A stretch of DNA of 40,113 nt, taken from an uncultured Pseudomonadota bacterium. GTDB taxonomy: Bacteria > Myxococcota_A > UBA796 > JAFGLY01. The notes under the pieces are model-generated. The model worked only from the letters and a program-made list of their open reading frames with translations. It made no database searches and was not told where the DNA came from. Below are positions 6,193 through 14,455 of this stretch, piece after piece (positions within the stretch are counted from its first letter, which is position 1; each line of letters starts with the position of its first letter). The translations under genes were made by a program, and so were the position numbers. The DNA is taken from positions 1 to 40,113 of the forward strand of contig CALDOK010000522.1 of NCBI GenBank assembly GCA_937912125.1, written 5' to 3'.

Positions 6193-8892
6193 TCAGGGCA
6201 CCTCGACCCAGATGGGGTTGGTCAGGGCGTACGGATGCGCCCCCGACCAGGCGGGCGCGAGGTCGGCGCTGCCGGTGGCCAGCACGAAGTAGTACCCGTC
6301 CTGCTCCAGCTCGAGCTGCAGCATGGTGGAGAACCAGGTGGGCAGCTCCACGGCCTCGGGGTCCACGGCCCAGCTCTGCACCAGCTCGCAGCCAGGCCCG
6401 TACAGGGCGACCGTCTCCACCGGCGCCCAGCTGGGGGCCTGGACCTCAATGGTGAGGGTGGGAGCGGCGCTGACCAGGGTCTCACCCAGGCGGGCGAAGC
6501 TGTCGCCCTCCCACGCCTCGAAGAGGATCATGGGGCCCGCCGAGACCTGGGCCCGGCCTTGCTTGAGGGCCGCCATCAGATCGGGCACGTCGTCTTGGCT
6601 CGGCTGGCCCAGGTCCAGCTGCACCAGGGTGCGCGGGAAGCCTGCCCCGGGCAGCCGGGTGTGGCTGTCGCTCACCCCCACCGCCACCGGACGGAGGCCC
6701 TGATCCAGCAGGGAGCACCAGTCGAGCATCACCACGGCGGCGTCGCCGAAGCCCTTGCTGTTGAGGAGCTCCATCGTGTCGAAGGCGGTGCCGAAGTAGT
6801 CCGGCTCGCCCGGGACGCCGGTCTCGGGATCGTACTCGGCCGCGGTGAACATGCCCGCGCTCTCCCGGCCGTGGTTGACCTGGATGATCCCCTCCTCGCC
6901 CACCACCTCACGCCACGCCGCGTACAGCTCGGAGGTGGTCTGGGCCTGCTCCCACCAGCGCGGGGCCCCCCCGCTGGCCACGCTGGGATCCGGGTCCACG
7001 GGGTAGATGTTGTGGTGGCCGCGCACGTTGGGGGAGACCTCGTCGCCTGGCACCGTGACCAGCCAGTCATCCAGCCCCATGGCGGTGGCCACGGGCCGAT
7101 AGTCCGTCATGTGGTCGTGATCGGTGCTGACGTGGACCTGCACGTCGTTGGCGGCCACGGTGACCAGCCGCTCCTCGATGGTCAGCTCGCCGTCGAGGGA
7201 GGGAGACGCGTGCACGTGGGGGTCCAGGCTGACCCAGCCCCCATGCTCCACGCTGCGCTCGAGGGAGAGGGTGACCGGGGTGCTCTCACCCGCCACCAGC
7301 TCGACGCCCGACGCCGCGCCCAGCTCATAGCGAAAGCCCGCGGTGCCCACGAGATCGTACAGCCCCGGCGGCAGCGCCACCTCCACCGGCTCGTCCACCA
7401 CCCAGACCACCTTGCGCTCGGTGCTCCGGGGGCGGTCTTCACCCAGGCGCTCATCGGGGGGCTGGGGATCGGCGGCGCCATCGGCGAAGGCCAGGTGCAC
7501 CACCGCAGGGCGCGGTGCGCCCTCGTCGTCCAGCACGGTCAGGCTGAGCCAGGCGCGCTGTGGCAGCTCGAGGTCCTGCTCGGCAGCCTGGCCCTCGCTC
7601 AGGGTCACCGACACAGGCTCGCCCCGTCCGTGACCGTCGGCCTGGGGAGCCGGGTGGCTGGCGGCAGGGTCGGTGAAGCCCAGCAGGGCCCGCTCGTTGA
7701 CGGAGCCGTGGGCGTAGACCCCGTAGGCGCCGGGGCTGGCGGGCAGGTCCATCCACTCGTTGCCGGCGTCGCCGGTGGCCACCACCTGCCAGTCGCCGGG
7801 GGCGGCGCTGATGGACCAGGCGCCGTCGATATCGCTGACCGCGTAGGTCCAGGGGATGCCGTCGCCGTCGGTCAGAAACACCCGCGCCCCTGGCACAGGA
7901 TCGCCGCTGCCCGCCTCGGTCACCACCCCGGTGACGGTGGCCGTGGGCAGCCCCTGCACCGCGCGCCGGTGGGCCTCGAGGGTGGCCAGATCGGCGGCCA
8001 CGCCCAGCAGGCGGGTGTACGAGGCCGTCTCGCCCTCGTCCAGCTCGAGCCGATCGCCCTGGGCCAGCAGCATGTCCAGGCCCTCTCCCAGGCTGGCGAT
8101 GCCCTGGGGCATGTCACCCTCGGGCAGGTAAAGGGCCCAGGCCTGGTCGTCGAAGCGCGAGACCATGGCCAGCATAGGGCGATCGCCCGCGGGGGCGTCG
8201 CCGGAGAAGCCCGCGCCCGGCACGAAGGACAGGTGGCTGGCCACGTCGGTCATGCCCGCGTCCAGCATGTCCATCAGCAGGTCGTCGTCGCTGACGTTGT
8301 CCACGGTGGTGGTGATCTTCAAGGCCGGCGAGCCCGGAGCGAGCTCGAAGGTCTGAGTGATGGCCACCCCGTTGGGCTCGAACAGGCCGGGCAGCTCGAG
8401 CATGCCCTCGATGTAGGGGATGGCCGCGTCGCTGCCTTTGGCCCGGATGATGGCCGGGCCGCCCCCCTGACCGTCGTCGACGACCTCGATGGCGTCGGCC
8501 ACGAACAGGCGTCCGAAGCCGGCCATGGTCAGCAGCTCGTCCAGCCCGTCCCGGTCGGGCTGACCCTCGGGCCGCACGATGTCCATGTCGATCAGGCTGC
8601 CCGGCTCGCCCACATACCAGTGCCCGTCCCGCAGGCCGCGCACCACGAAGCGGACCCGGTCGTTGTAGAGCAGGAAGTCGCCCTCCTGCGCCTCACCCGA
8701 GGTGCCGCCCACGAAGGCGCCCACGTCGTCGTCGGACAGCTGCCCGGCGCGAGCCTGGTCGGGGCCCAGGGGCAGGGTGAGATCCGGGGGGACGCCGGGG
8801 GTGACGGGACCCGTGTCGTCACCGGCAGGGCAGGCCGAGAGGGTCAGAGCGCCGACGAGGGCGAGGACGAGTGAGGCTTGGCGGCTGGGCAT
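6193..8892 (-). CDS. CehA/McbA-type PHP-domain lipoprotein
   Basis: An 899-residue exported lipoprotein: a signal peptide ending in LSAC, then an acidic DDTGPVTPG stalk. Residues about 40-310 are a beta-rich region (DRVRFVVRGLRDGHWYVGEPG). A carboxypeptidase-regulatory-like fold follows (TATVTGVVTEAGSGDPVPGA). The PHP metallohydrolase domain comes next: DPHVHAS (H559, H561), STDHDH (D591, H592, H594), a PGDEVSP and GHHN segment, QVNHGR, and GVSDSHTR. These are the metal ligands expected for the CehA/McbA branch of PHP hydrolases. It likely acts on phosphoester or related substrates outside the cytoplasm; the substrate is unknown. The first codon could be GTG at 8895; I prefer the adjacent ATG. 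Single gene. Confidence 0.85.
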   Translation of the reverse strand: MPSRQASLVLALVGALTLSACPAGDDTGPVTPGVPPDLTLPLGPDQARAGQLSDDDVGAFVGGTSGEAQEGDFLLYNDRVRFVVRGLRDGHWYVGEPGSLIDMDIVRPEGQPDRDGLDELLTMAGFGRLFVADAIEVVDDGQGGGPAIIRAKGSDAAIPYIEGMLELPGLFEPNGVAITQTFELAPGSPALKITTTVDNVSDDDLLMDMLDAGMTDVASHLSFVPGAGFSGDAPAGDRPMLAMVSRFDDQAWALYLPEGDMPQGIASLGEGLDMLLAQGDRLELDEGETASYTRLLGVAADLATLEAHRRAVQGLPTATVTGVVTEAGSGDPVPGARVFLTDGDGIPWTYAVSDIDGAWSISAAPGDWQVVATGDAGNEWMDLPASPGAYGVYAHGSVNERALLGFTDPAASHPAPQADGHGRGEPVSVTLSEGQAAEQDLELPQRAWLSLTVLDDEGAPRPAVVHLAFADGAADPQPPDERLGEDRPRSTERKVVWVVDEPVEVALPPGLYDLVGTAGFRYELGAASGVELVAGESTPVTLSLERSVEHGGWVSLDPHVHASPSLDGELTIEERLVTVAANDVQVHVSTDHDHMTDYRPVATAMGLDDWLVTVPGDEVSPNVRGHHNIYPVDPDPSVASGGAPRWWEQAQTTSELYAAWREVVGEEGIIQVNHGRESAGMFTAAEYDPETGVPGEPDYFGTAFDTMELLNSKGFGDAAVVMLDWCSLLDQGLRPVAVGVSDSHTRLPGAGFPRTLVQLDLGQPSQDDVPDLMAALKQGRAQVSAGPMILFEAWEGDSFARLGETLVSAAPTLTIEVQAPSWAPVETVALYGPGCELVQSWAVDPEAVELPTWFSTMLQLELEQDGYYFVLATGSADLAPAWSGAHPYALTNPIWVEVP

Positions 8893-8988
8893 CACAGGAG
8901 TCTACACCCGTCGCGAGGGGGTGTCTGCGGGGCGGGCGCCACGGCCCACGGTCCACCGAGCCCCAGCGGCCGCGACCCCGCTCGAAGC

Positions 8989-10014
8989 TCACTCAGACGG
9001 CTCGGCCCAGACCGGCTCCAGCACCATGGGGTAGTCGATGGTGGCGATGCCGCCGCCGCCGGGGGCGGCGAAGCGCATGGCCTCGAAGGCCTCGGCGATG
9101 CAGGCCTCGAGCTGGGGGTTGTTCAGCTCGCTGGCGCGGATCGCCGCGTCGTTGACCGCGCCGTCGCTGCCGATGACCAGGCGCACCTCCACCCGACCGC
9201 CCTGGTGCGGATCGATGGCCACCGCGCGCTCCCAGCAAGCCTGAAGCATCGGCTGCCCCTGCCGTAGGCCCTGCTGGACGTCCTCCGACGCGACCGTCCC
9301 CTGCACGACGACGCCCCCCGGTCGGGCGGCGGCGGCCGCCTGGGCCACCGGAGAGAGGGGGGCCGCCGTGCCGAGGGAGGGCAGCCACGCGTCCACCAGC
9401 TGCGCCTCTCGGTCGCTCAGGCCGCCCATGCGGAAGCTGCGCCAGCCGGCTTGGCTGGCCGAATAGAGCAGCTCCTGCACCAGCTCCACAGGGGCGCGAG
9501 GATCGATGCGCAGCTCCAGGGGGACCACGAGGGCGTCCGCCCGATCCAGCCCATGGTCACGGGCCCAGGCCCGCAGGACGCCGAACACGGGCTTGATGGT
9601 CGCGCCCTCGCGGCTGCCCCTGGTCATGGTCCAGCGCCCGTCGCCAGAGAACCGCACCTGCACCACGCCGTCCACATAGATGCCCTCGCTGCGCAGCTCT
9701 ACGAGGGGAGAGCGGGCAGCCTGGACCCGGGTGCAGCTGTCCTGGTGGCCCGCATCACAGGCCGCCTGGACCCAGGCGGTGGCGCGGCGGGGGTCCCGGG
9801 CCACGAGATCGTCGCTGCTGGCCCGGGCCAAGGCCATGCAGGCGCTGCCGACGCCCCCGACACAGGCCTCCTCGAGCAGGGCCCAGCGCTCGCTTCGAGC
9901 GGGCATGAGCGCCTGGCAAGCCTGTGCGTCGCCGTCGATGCAGGCGTCCCGAAGGTCCGTTGGGGACGCCCCCCGAGCCACGGTGGCCACCAGCGCCAGG
10001 GTCAGCCAGGGCAT
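8989..10014 (-). CDS. Secreted Sel1-like / ExbD-like protein with AgmX/PglI (TonB-like) C-terminus
   Basis: About 341 residues with a short signal peptide (PWLTLALVATVARGA). Residues about 20-105 hold Cys-containing Sel1/TPR-like helices (DACIDGDAQACQALM, DAGHQDSCTRVQAA). The middle resembles the periplasmic fold of ExbD: ELRSEGIYVDGVVQVRF, then LVVPLELRIDPRAPVELVQELLYSASQAGWRSF. The last 90 residues match the AgmX/PglI C-terminal domain: LRQGQPMLQACWERAV, GRVEVRLVIGSDGAV, LEACIAEAFEAMRFAAPG. That domain is TonB-like and in Myxococcus is linked to motility and envelope machinery. The start abuts the upstream stop (TGATG), so the two are coupled; a GTG three bases earlier is an alternative start. 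Confidence 0.78.
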   Translation of the reverse strand: MPWLTLALVATVARGASPTDLRDACIDGDAQACQALMPARSERWALLEEACVGGVGSACMALARASSDDLVARDPRRATAWVQAACDAGHQDSCTRVQAARSPLVELRSEGIYVDGVVQVRFSGDGRWTMTRGSREGATIKPVFGVLRAWARDHGLDRADALVVPLELRIDPRAPVELVQELLYSASQAGWRSFRMGGLSDREAQLVDAWLPSLGTAAPLSPVAQAAAAARPGGVVVQGTVASEDVQQGLRQGQPMLQACWERAVAIDPHQGGRVEVRLVIGSDGAVNDAAIRASELNNPQLEACIAEAFEAMRFAAPGGGGIATIDYPMVLEPVWAEPSE

Positions 10015-10718
10015 CACGGCGCCACCTCGGGGATGATCACCTGCGGAAACAGGGGCTCGGCGTCCCCCTCACCCGCCACACGCCGGGCAGCCTCGAGCAG
10101 GGTGCCGTAGTCCACGCCGCGGGCGCGGAGCACCACCTGCCTGCGGCTGGGGTCGGCGCGTGCGATCTGCACCAGGGCAGCCCGCAGCGCATCCCAGTCG
10201 AAGTGCGCGCTGGAGCTGCAGCCCCGGTCCCGGGTGCAGGCGATGACGATGTCGTCCCCGTCACGCTCGAGCGACGAGAGCAGCGAAGCCGTGACCCCCT
10301 GGATGCGGAACCCGCCTGGCTCCATCAGCACGGTGAGGGGCGAGAGGGGCCGGGAGGGCTCGGCCCGCAGGGCGCGGATCACGGCCACCCGCCGACAAGC
10401 CTCGTCCACCCCCTGGAAGCAGGCCGCCTCGTAGCTCCACCAGGCGCGCTCGGCGTCCCCTACCCCCAGGCCCTGCAGCTGGGCCTCGGCCAACCCCAGG
10501 CAGGCCTCGGCGGCGCCGGCCGCGCAGGCGTCCTCTGCGGCACGCTCCCAGCGCTCCGCCAGCGCGGCGCAGGCGGCGGCCTGACCCTTGTCGCAGCGCC
10601 TGGCCAGGGAGGCGTCGCCAGGCTCGCCCGCCAGGGCGGACCAAGGGGTCAGCACCATCGCCACAGCGAGGGCCGAGGACAGCAGGGACCGCAGATCGAG
10701 CGAGAGCATGCTGCCCAT
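10014..10718 (-). CDS. Secreted Sel1-like protein with ExbD-like C-terminal half
   Basis: 234 residues: signal peptide (about 1-31, ending SALAGEP), then three Cys-rich helical repeats with the Sel1 flavour (LARRCDKGQAAACAAL, DACAAGAAEACLGLAEAQL, AACFQGVDEACRRVA). The C-terminal 110 residues look like a degenerate ExbD periplasmic domain (LTVLMEPGGFRIQG, RRQVVLRARGVDYGTLLEAARRV). Unlike real ExbD it has no mature transmembrane helix. It is the first gene of a two-gene unit with 8989-10014 and shares that protein's N-terminal and middle architecture, lacking only the AgmX/PglI tail, so the pair is probably an ancient duplication. Function unknown; envelope location inferred. Confidence 0.7.
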   Translation of the reverse strand: MGSMLSLDLRSLLSSALAVAMVLTPWSALAGEPGDASLARRCDKGQAAACAALAERWERAAEDACAAGAAEACLGLAEAQLQGLGVGDAERAWWSYEAACFQGVDEACRRVAVIRALRAEPSRPLSPLTVLMEPGGFRIQGVTASLLSSLERDGDDIVIACTRDRGCSSSAHFDWDALRAALVQIARADPSRRQVVLRARGVDYGTLLEAARRVAGEGDAEPLFPQVIIPEVAP

Positions 10719-10757
10719 TCTACACGCGAGGGCGGGATGACCCAGCGCCGACCGTCG

Positions 10758-11531
10758 CTACCCCCCGCTAGCCACCAGCGCGAACATGGCCCCCTGGGGG
10801 TCCACCAGCTGGGCCACGCGGTCGCCGCCGGGGACCTCCATGGGGCCGTTGACCAGCCGGGCGCCCTTGTCGGTGGCGGTGGCCAGGGCCCCGTCCAGAT
10901 CGGCCACGCGCAGGTAGAGCAGCCAGTGGGAGGGCACGCCCTGGGGCTTCTGGAACATGCCGCCCAGGTTGTCGTCGCGGCGGTTGAACAGGCGGTAGGT
11001 GCCACCCATGGCGGGGGGCAGCTCCATGTCCGAGGAGTGCTTCCAGCCGAACAAGGCGCTGTAGAACTCCCAGGCCGCCGGCATGTCGCTGGTGGCCAGC
11101 TCGTGCCAACCCACCTGCCCCGGTGTGTCCATGTGGGGCCGCTCCACGGCCGGGCCGGCTGAGGCAAACACCGCGACGAAGGCACCCTGGGGGTCCTGGA
11201 AGACCGCGAAGCGACCAGCGCCGGGGATGTCCCGGGGCCCCATGTGCAGCTTGGCGCCCAGGCCGACAGCCTGCAGCACCGCTACATCCACGTCCTTCAC
11301 GCTCACATAGGGCAGCCAGCTGTTGGGACAGCCGCCCAGCACCGCCTGCTCGGGCAGCTGCCGGAAGCCGCCCAGGGCGGCGCCGCCCACCGTGAACATG
11401 GGGTACTCGGGGCTCCAGGCCTTGATCTCCCAGCCCATCACGGCGGTGTAGAAGGCCAGCGAGGCATCCTTGTCGGCGGTGTCGTAGTCGTACCAGGCGA
11501 AGCAGCCGGTGGAGTCGGGGTCGCAGATCAT
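10758..11531 (-). CDS. Two-domain VOC (glyoxalase/bleomycin-resistance fold) protein
   Basis: The open frame extends far upstream, but the ATG at 11531 follows GGAGAGAA and opens the first VOC domain, giving 257 residues. Domain 1 (about 8-120): CFAWYDYDTADKDASLAFYTAVMGWEI ... AVFQDPQGAFVAVF. Domain 2 (about 137-255): GWHELATSDMPAAWEFYSALFGWKH ... AQLVDPQGAMFALV. Each has the paired beta-alpha-beta-beta-beta modules and the DPQGA metal-site segment. It resembles mycobacterial Cfp30B-type proteins, often annotated as glyoxalase-family without a known substrate. It may bind a small hydrophobic ligand or metal. It stands 137 bases beyond the GH2 gene, with an inverted repeat between, so co-transcription is doubtful. 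Confidence 0.85.
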   Translation of the reverse strand: MICDPDSTGCFAWYDYDTADKDASLAFYTAVMGWEIKAWSPEYPMFTVGGAALGGFRQLPEQAVLGGCPNSWLPYVSVKDVDVAVLQAVGLGAKLHMGPRDIPGAGRFAVFQDPQGAFVAVFASAGPAVERPHMDTPGQVGWHELATSDMPAAWEFYSALFGWKHSSDMELPPAMGGTYRLFNRRDDNLGGMFQKPQGVPSHWLLYLRVADLDGALATATDKGARLVNGPMEVPGGDRVAQLVDPQGAMFALVASGG

Positions 11532-11602
11532 GGTTCTCTCCGGTTGTCGGGGTCTCACGCTGCAAGAAGACGGCAGATACCTAGTGGACGATCCGTTCTC
11601 AC

Positions 11603-11634
11603 GCGGGCTGAACCGTGGGTTCCTGTCAGCCCGC
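11603..11634 (-). terminator. Stem-loop between GH2 and VOC genes
   Basis: GCGGGCTGA (11603-11611) and TCAGCCCGC (11626-11634) form a perfect 9-bp stem with a 14-base loop. It lies just past the 3' end of the GH2 gene (stop at 11669) when read on the minus strand. No T-run follows on either strand, so it may slow polymerase or protect RNA ends and need not be a strong intrinsic terminator. Confidence 0.4.
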
Positions 11635-11668
11635 CTACAGCCCACCGGGCCTGTGTGAAGACCCCGGG

Positions 11669-13426
11669 CTAGTCGAGCGCTTCCAACAGGGGACCCGCTC
11701 GCTCCACCCCCAGCACCGCCGCCCGGATGGCCTCGATCGACGCCTTGGGCTCCCGCTCCACGCTCAGCAAGCCGTTGCACTCCTGGCCGACGTCGCACAG
11801 CTGGGTGTAGCCGAAGCCCTGGAGGTGGGGGTGCTCGCGGATGAGCCCCAGGGTGCGCTCCAGGCTCTCGAGCAGGGTGAGCCCCTCGCCCGCATAGGGC
11901 CCGAAGCCGTGCCCGCCGCACTCGCTGATGACGACGGGCTGGCCGGCGTAGCGGGCGCCGGGGGCCAGGGGGCTCTTGTGGATGCGGCTGGGAAGGGCCA
12001 TGTACAGCTGACGCCAGGCCTCGAAGCCCATGTCCCCGGGGTGAGCGAGGGCCCTGTACAGGGCCCGCACCGCCTGGGGATCGGCCAGGTAGTGGTGTAC
12101 GTCCAGCAGGTCGCCCCCCAGGTGCTCGTAGCCGGAGTTGTCCACCACCAGGGCGCCTGGGGCCAGCTCCCGGCAGCGCTCCACCATAGCCAGCACCCAG
12201 CGCCGCCAGCGGGCGCTCCACAGCATGGGGAAGATGCCCCAGGTCTCGTTGAACAACACCCAGCTGATGACCGAGGGGTGCCCCCGATCCCGCTCCACGG
12301 CGGCCTCGAGCAGGGCCTCGAAGGCGGCCTGGTCCACCGGGGCGAAGAGGAAGGGGCTGGGCAGCTCCTCCCACACCAGCATGCCGATGCGGTCGCAGTG
12401 GAACAGCAGCCTGGGATCGGGGATGGTCTGGTGAATACGCAGGCCGTTGAAGCCCATGGCCTTGGCCAGCCGGATGTCGCGCTCCATGGCCTCGTCGCTA
12501 GGGGCCGTGGCCCAACCTTCCGCCCAGTAGGGCTGGTAGAGCGCCAGGCGCTGGTACAGGGGCTGACCGTTGAGCAGCACCCGGCCCTGACGGACCTCGA
12601 TGCTGCGCAGCCCGGCCCAGGAGAGCAGGCGGTCCACCACCTGATCGCCCTGCCACAGGGTGGCCGTGACCCGGTACAGAGCGGGCTGGTCGGGGGACCA
12701 GCGGGCGACGCGCGCGGGCCGCAGCGGGATGTCCAGCAGCGCGCCGCGCACAGGCGCCGAGGCCGACGCGTCCACGCTGCCGTCCGGGTGCTCGAGGCGG
12801 ATCTCCACCCGTCCCTCGAGGGGACCGCCCAGCCGCACGCGGAACAGGAAGCCCTCTCCATCGGGCGCGGTCAGGCCGGCGAGGCGCTGGATCCAGCTGC
12901 GCCCGCGGGCCTCGAGGATCACGGGCTGCCAGATGCCCGAGGTGGGCTCGTAGAAGATGGTGTGCGCGAAGGGCAGGTGCGTCTGCTTGCCCCGGGGAAG
13001 GCTGGCCCGACGGGTCTCCTCGACCCGCAGCGTCAGGGTGTTCTCGCCCGCGCGGACCGGCAGGTGCAGCTCCACGGGGGTGAAGCCACCACGGCCCTCG
13101 CCCACAGGCCGCCCGTTGAGCCAGGCCTGCACGGCGTAGTCCACCGCCCCAAGGCGCAGGAAGACCGGTCGCTGCCCCCACTCCGCGGGGAGCTCGAAGC
13201 GGCGCTGGTACCAGAACCGCCCCGCGGCGGCGTGCACCCGGGCCCCGCTGGCCTCGGCCTCGACGCAGAACGGGACCACGATGGAGCCCGCGAGCCGCTC
13301 GCGCTCCCACCAGCGCTCCCGCAGGCCGCGATCCCCGGGATCGGGCTCGAAGCCCCAGGCACCGTGCAAGGCAAGCCAGCGCTCGCGCTCGTGAAGAGGA
13401 TCGGGGACTTCGGTGCGGGCTTGCAT
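11669..13426 (-). CDS. Glycoside hydrolase family 2 enzyme
   Basis: The chosen start is ATG at 13426 (residue 51 of the open frame) because the longer frame overlaps the divergent gene at 13557 and its first 50 residues look non-coding. The product is 585 residues with the GH2 layout. A sugar-binding jelly roll comes first (FWYQRRFELP ... VFLRLGAVDYAVQAWLNG), then an immunoglobulin-like domain, then a TIM barrel with DIRLAKAMGFNGLRIHQ. The acid/base glutamate is E394 in VLFNETWG and the nucleophile is E502 in VVISECGGHG. There is no signal peptide, so it is probably cytoplasmic and acts on imported oligosaccharides as a beta-galactosidase or beta-glucuronidase type enzyme. It lacks the extra C-terminal domains of LacZ. 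Confidence 0.87.
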   Translation of the reverse strand: MQARTEVPDPLHERERWLALHGAWGFEPDPGDRGLRERWWERERLAGSIVVPFCVEAEASGARVHAAAGRFWYQRRFELPAEWGQRPVFLRLGAVDYAVQAWLNGRPVGEGRGGFTPVELHLPVRAGENTLTLRVEETRRASLPRGKQTHLPFAHTIFYEPTSGIWQPVILEARGRSWIQRLAGLTAPDGEGFLFRVRLGGPLEGRVEIRLEHPDGSVDASASAPVRGALLDIPLRPARVARWSPDQPALYRVTATLWQGDQVVDRLLSWAGLRSIEVRQGRVLLNGQPLYQRLALYQPYWAEGWATAPSDEAMERDIRLAKAMGFNGLRIHQTIPDPRLLFHCDRIGMLVWEELPSPFLFAPVDQAAFEALLEAAVERDRGHPSVISWVLFNETWGIFPMLWSARWRRWVLAMVERCRELAPGALVVDNSGYEHLGGDLLDVHHYLADPQAVRALYRALAHPGDMGFEAWRQLYMALPSRIHKSPLAPGARYAGQPVVISECGGHGFGPYAGEGLTLLESLERTLGLIREHPHLQGFGYTQLCDVGQECNGLLSVEREPKASIEAIRAAVLGVERAGPLLEALD

Positions 13427-13556
13427 CCCATCACGGCTAACCGCCCCTCGCCCACCGGGGCCCCGATCCGCACAGGCGCACGGCCGGAGCGCGTCGAGTG
13501 CCCCAGCGGACCAGGCAGCGACGCGGGTGGAGGGATAGCTGGGATCGAGGAGAACC

Positions 13557-14192
13557 ATGAGGCGCAGGCTGTTCAACCACGGGCGCAGCTATCAGGTGGA
13601 CCCGGTCCGGGGGCGCATGGTGGTGCGGCCGCTGCGCGCCTGGTTCCTGGTCACTGCCATAGGCTGCGCCGGCACGGCCATGGCCCCCTGGCTGGTGACC
13701 CACGTGGGCCCGCTGCAGCTCACCGTAGGGGGCTGGATGCTGGTGCTGGCCTACGCCGTGGCCGCCCTGGGCCTGGGCGGCATCGGGCTCGCTCCTGCAA
13801 ACCGCACGCTGCAGATCGATGTCCCCGCCGGTGAGATCACCGTGGGGGCCCGCTACGGCCTGGGGCCCAGCAAGCGCGTGCCCATCGGCGAGCTGCGCTT
13901 CGGCTACCGCGAGCGCCTGCTCCCCATCGGCGACGTGGTGGCCTGTAGGGCCACGGTGGCCCACGCCAGCTTCGGCGAGCTCACCATCGTGGAGACCAGC
14001 CGCGATCACAAGCGCCTGCCCAAGCACATCGCCAACGCCCTGGAGCAGGCCCGCAGGGACCGCGATCCGACGCAGCTCGAGGCGGTGGCCCACGAGCTTG
14101 CCCAGGCCGGGGGGCTCGAGTGGGGTGGCGTCGCCATCATGGTGGGCCTGCTGTGTATGGGGCCCCTGTGGCTGTGGTGGTACCTGGGCTGA
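13557..14192 (+). CDS. Small membrane protein of unknown function
   Basis: 211 residues. The ATG at 13557 follows GAGGAGAACC. Two transmembrane helices at about 27-48 and 55-80 are followed by a soluble beta/alpha region (LQIDVPAGEITVGARYGLG; then HASFGELTIVETSRDHKRLP) and a C-terminal helix at about 188-209. The order of two helices, a beta-rich cytoplasmic part with basic and acidic strands, and one more helix recalls PH-like membrane proteins, but I see no diagnostic motif. It is divergent from the GH2 gene and sits upstream of the MATE gene, separated by a 263-base structured leader, so it probably has its own transcript. Confidence 0.65.
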   Translation: MRRRLFNHGRSYQVDPVRGRMVVRPLRAWFLVTAIGCAGTAMAPWLVTHVGPLQLTVGGWMLVLAYAVAALGLGGIGLAPANRTLQIDVPAGEITVGARYGLGPSKRVPIGELRFGYRERLLPIGDVVACRATVAHASFGELTIVETSRDHKRLPKHIANALEQARRDRDPTQLEAVAHELAQAGGLEWGGVAIMVGLLCMGPLWLWWYLG

Positions 14193-14202
14193 GCTTTCCG
14201 CC

Positions 14203-14351
14203 TTGACACCCGCGCGAGATGGAAGCAACTTGGCCAAGTCACCCCCTCCCGAGAGATCTGCATGAAGTTCGTCCCTACCACCAACCCGATTCCCGTCGGC
14301 GTCGTGCCGGCCGGAGGTGGCGGATGAGTGCGTAAGCACACCCTCGGGAAA
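14203..14351 (+). promoter_or_regulatory. Promoter and structured 5' leader of the MATE gene (possible riboswitch)
   Basis: A perfect -35 hexamer TTGACA lies at 14203-14208; the -10 region is weak. From there to the coding start are over 200 bases with nested pairing. CCACC (14278-14282) pairs with GGTGG (14316-14320) around an inner GTCGGC/GCCGGC hairpin. GTGC-GTAA-GCAC (14328-14339) and CTCGG-GAAA-CCGAG (14343-14356) both have GNRA loops. The last hairpin uses 14352-14356, which is also the 5' edge of the terminator stem, so the two structures exclude each other. That is the layout of an attenuator or riboswitch. I do not recognise it as a known class. Confidence 0.45.
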
Positions 14352-14391
14352 CCGAGAGCCCCGCCACCGACTTCGGAGGCGGGGCTCTCGG
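14352..14391 (+). terminator. Strong stem-loop in the MATE leader (attenuator terminator)
   Basis: CCGAGAGCCCCGCC (14352-14365) pairs perfectly with GGCGGGGCTCTCGG (14378-14391), a 14-bp GC-rich stem with a 12-base loop. It is followed by CGTTTCGGG, a weak T-run. It stands 64 bases before the MATE start codon and is preceded by a competing hairpin. Confidence 0.7.
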
Positions 14392-14455
14392 CGTTTCGGG
14401 ACCCCGCTTCGCTCCACCAACGGCGACGCGCATCGCCACCACCAGGAAAGACGTC

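Noticed and set aside
6097..8874. 925-codon open frame on the plus strand opposite the PHP lipoprotein
   Set aside because: Composition is Gly/His/Gln/Val-rich without domains, as expected for the antisense of a high-GC gene; the minus-strand frame has a signal peptide and PHP motifs.
8904..8924. ACACCC/GGGTGT hairpin after the AgmX/PglI gene as a terminator
   Set aside because: Only 6 bp with a 9-base loop and no T-run; too weak to call in such GC-rich DNA.
10758..12374. Long 538-codon minus-strand version of the VOC protein
   Set aside because: The extra N-terminus overlaps the GH2 gene in a different frame and is Arg/Gly/Pro-rich; an RBS and domain start support 11531.
11615..13834. 739-codon plus-strand frame opposite the GH2 gene
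   Set aside because: Antisense shadow that also runs through the divergent promoter region; GH2 catalytic motifs are on the other strand.
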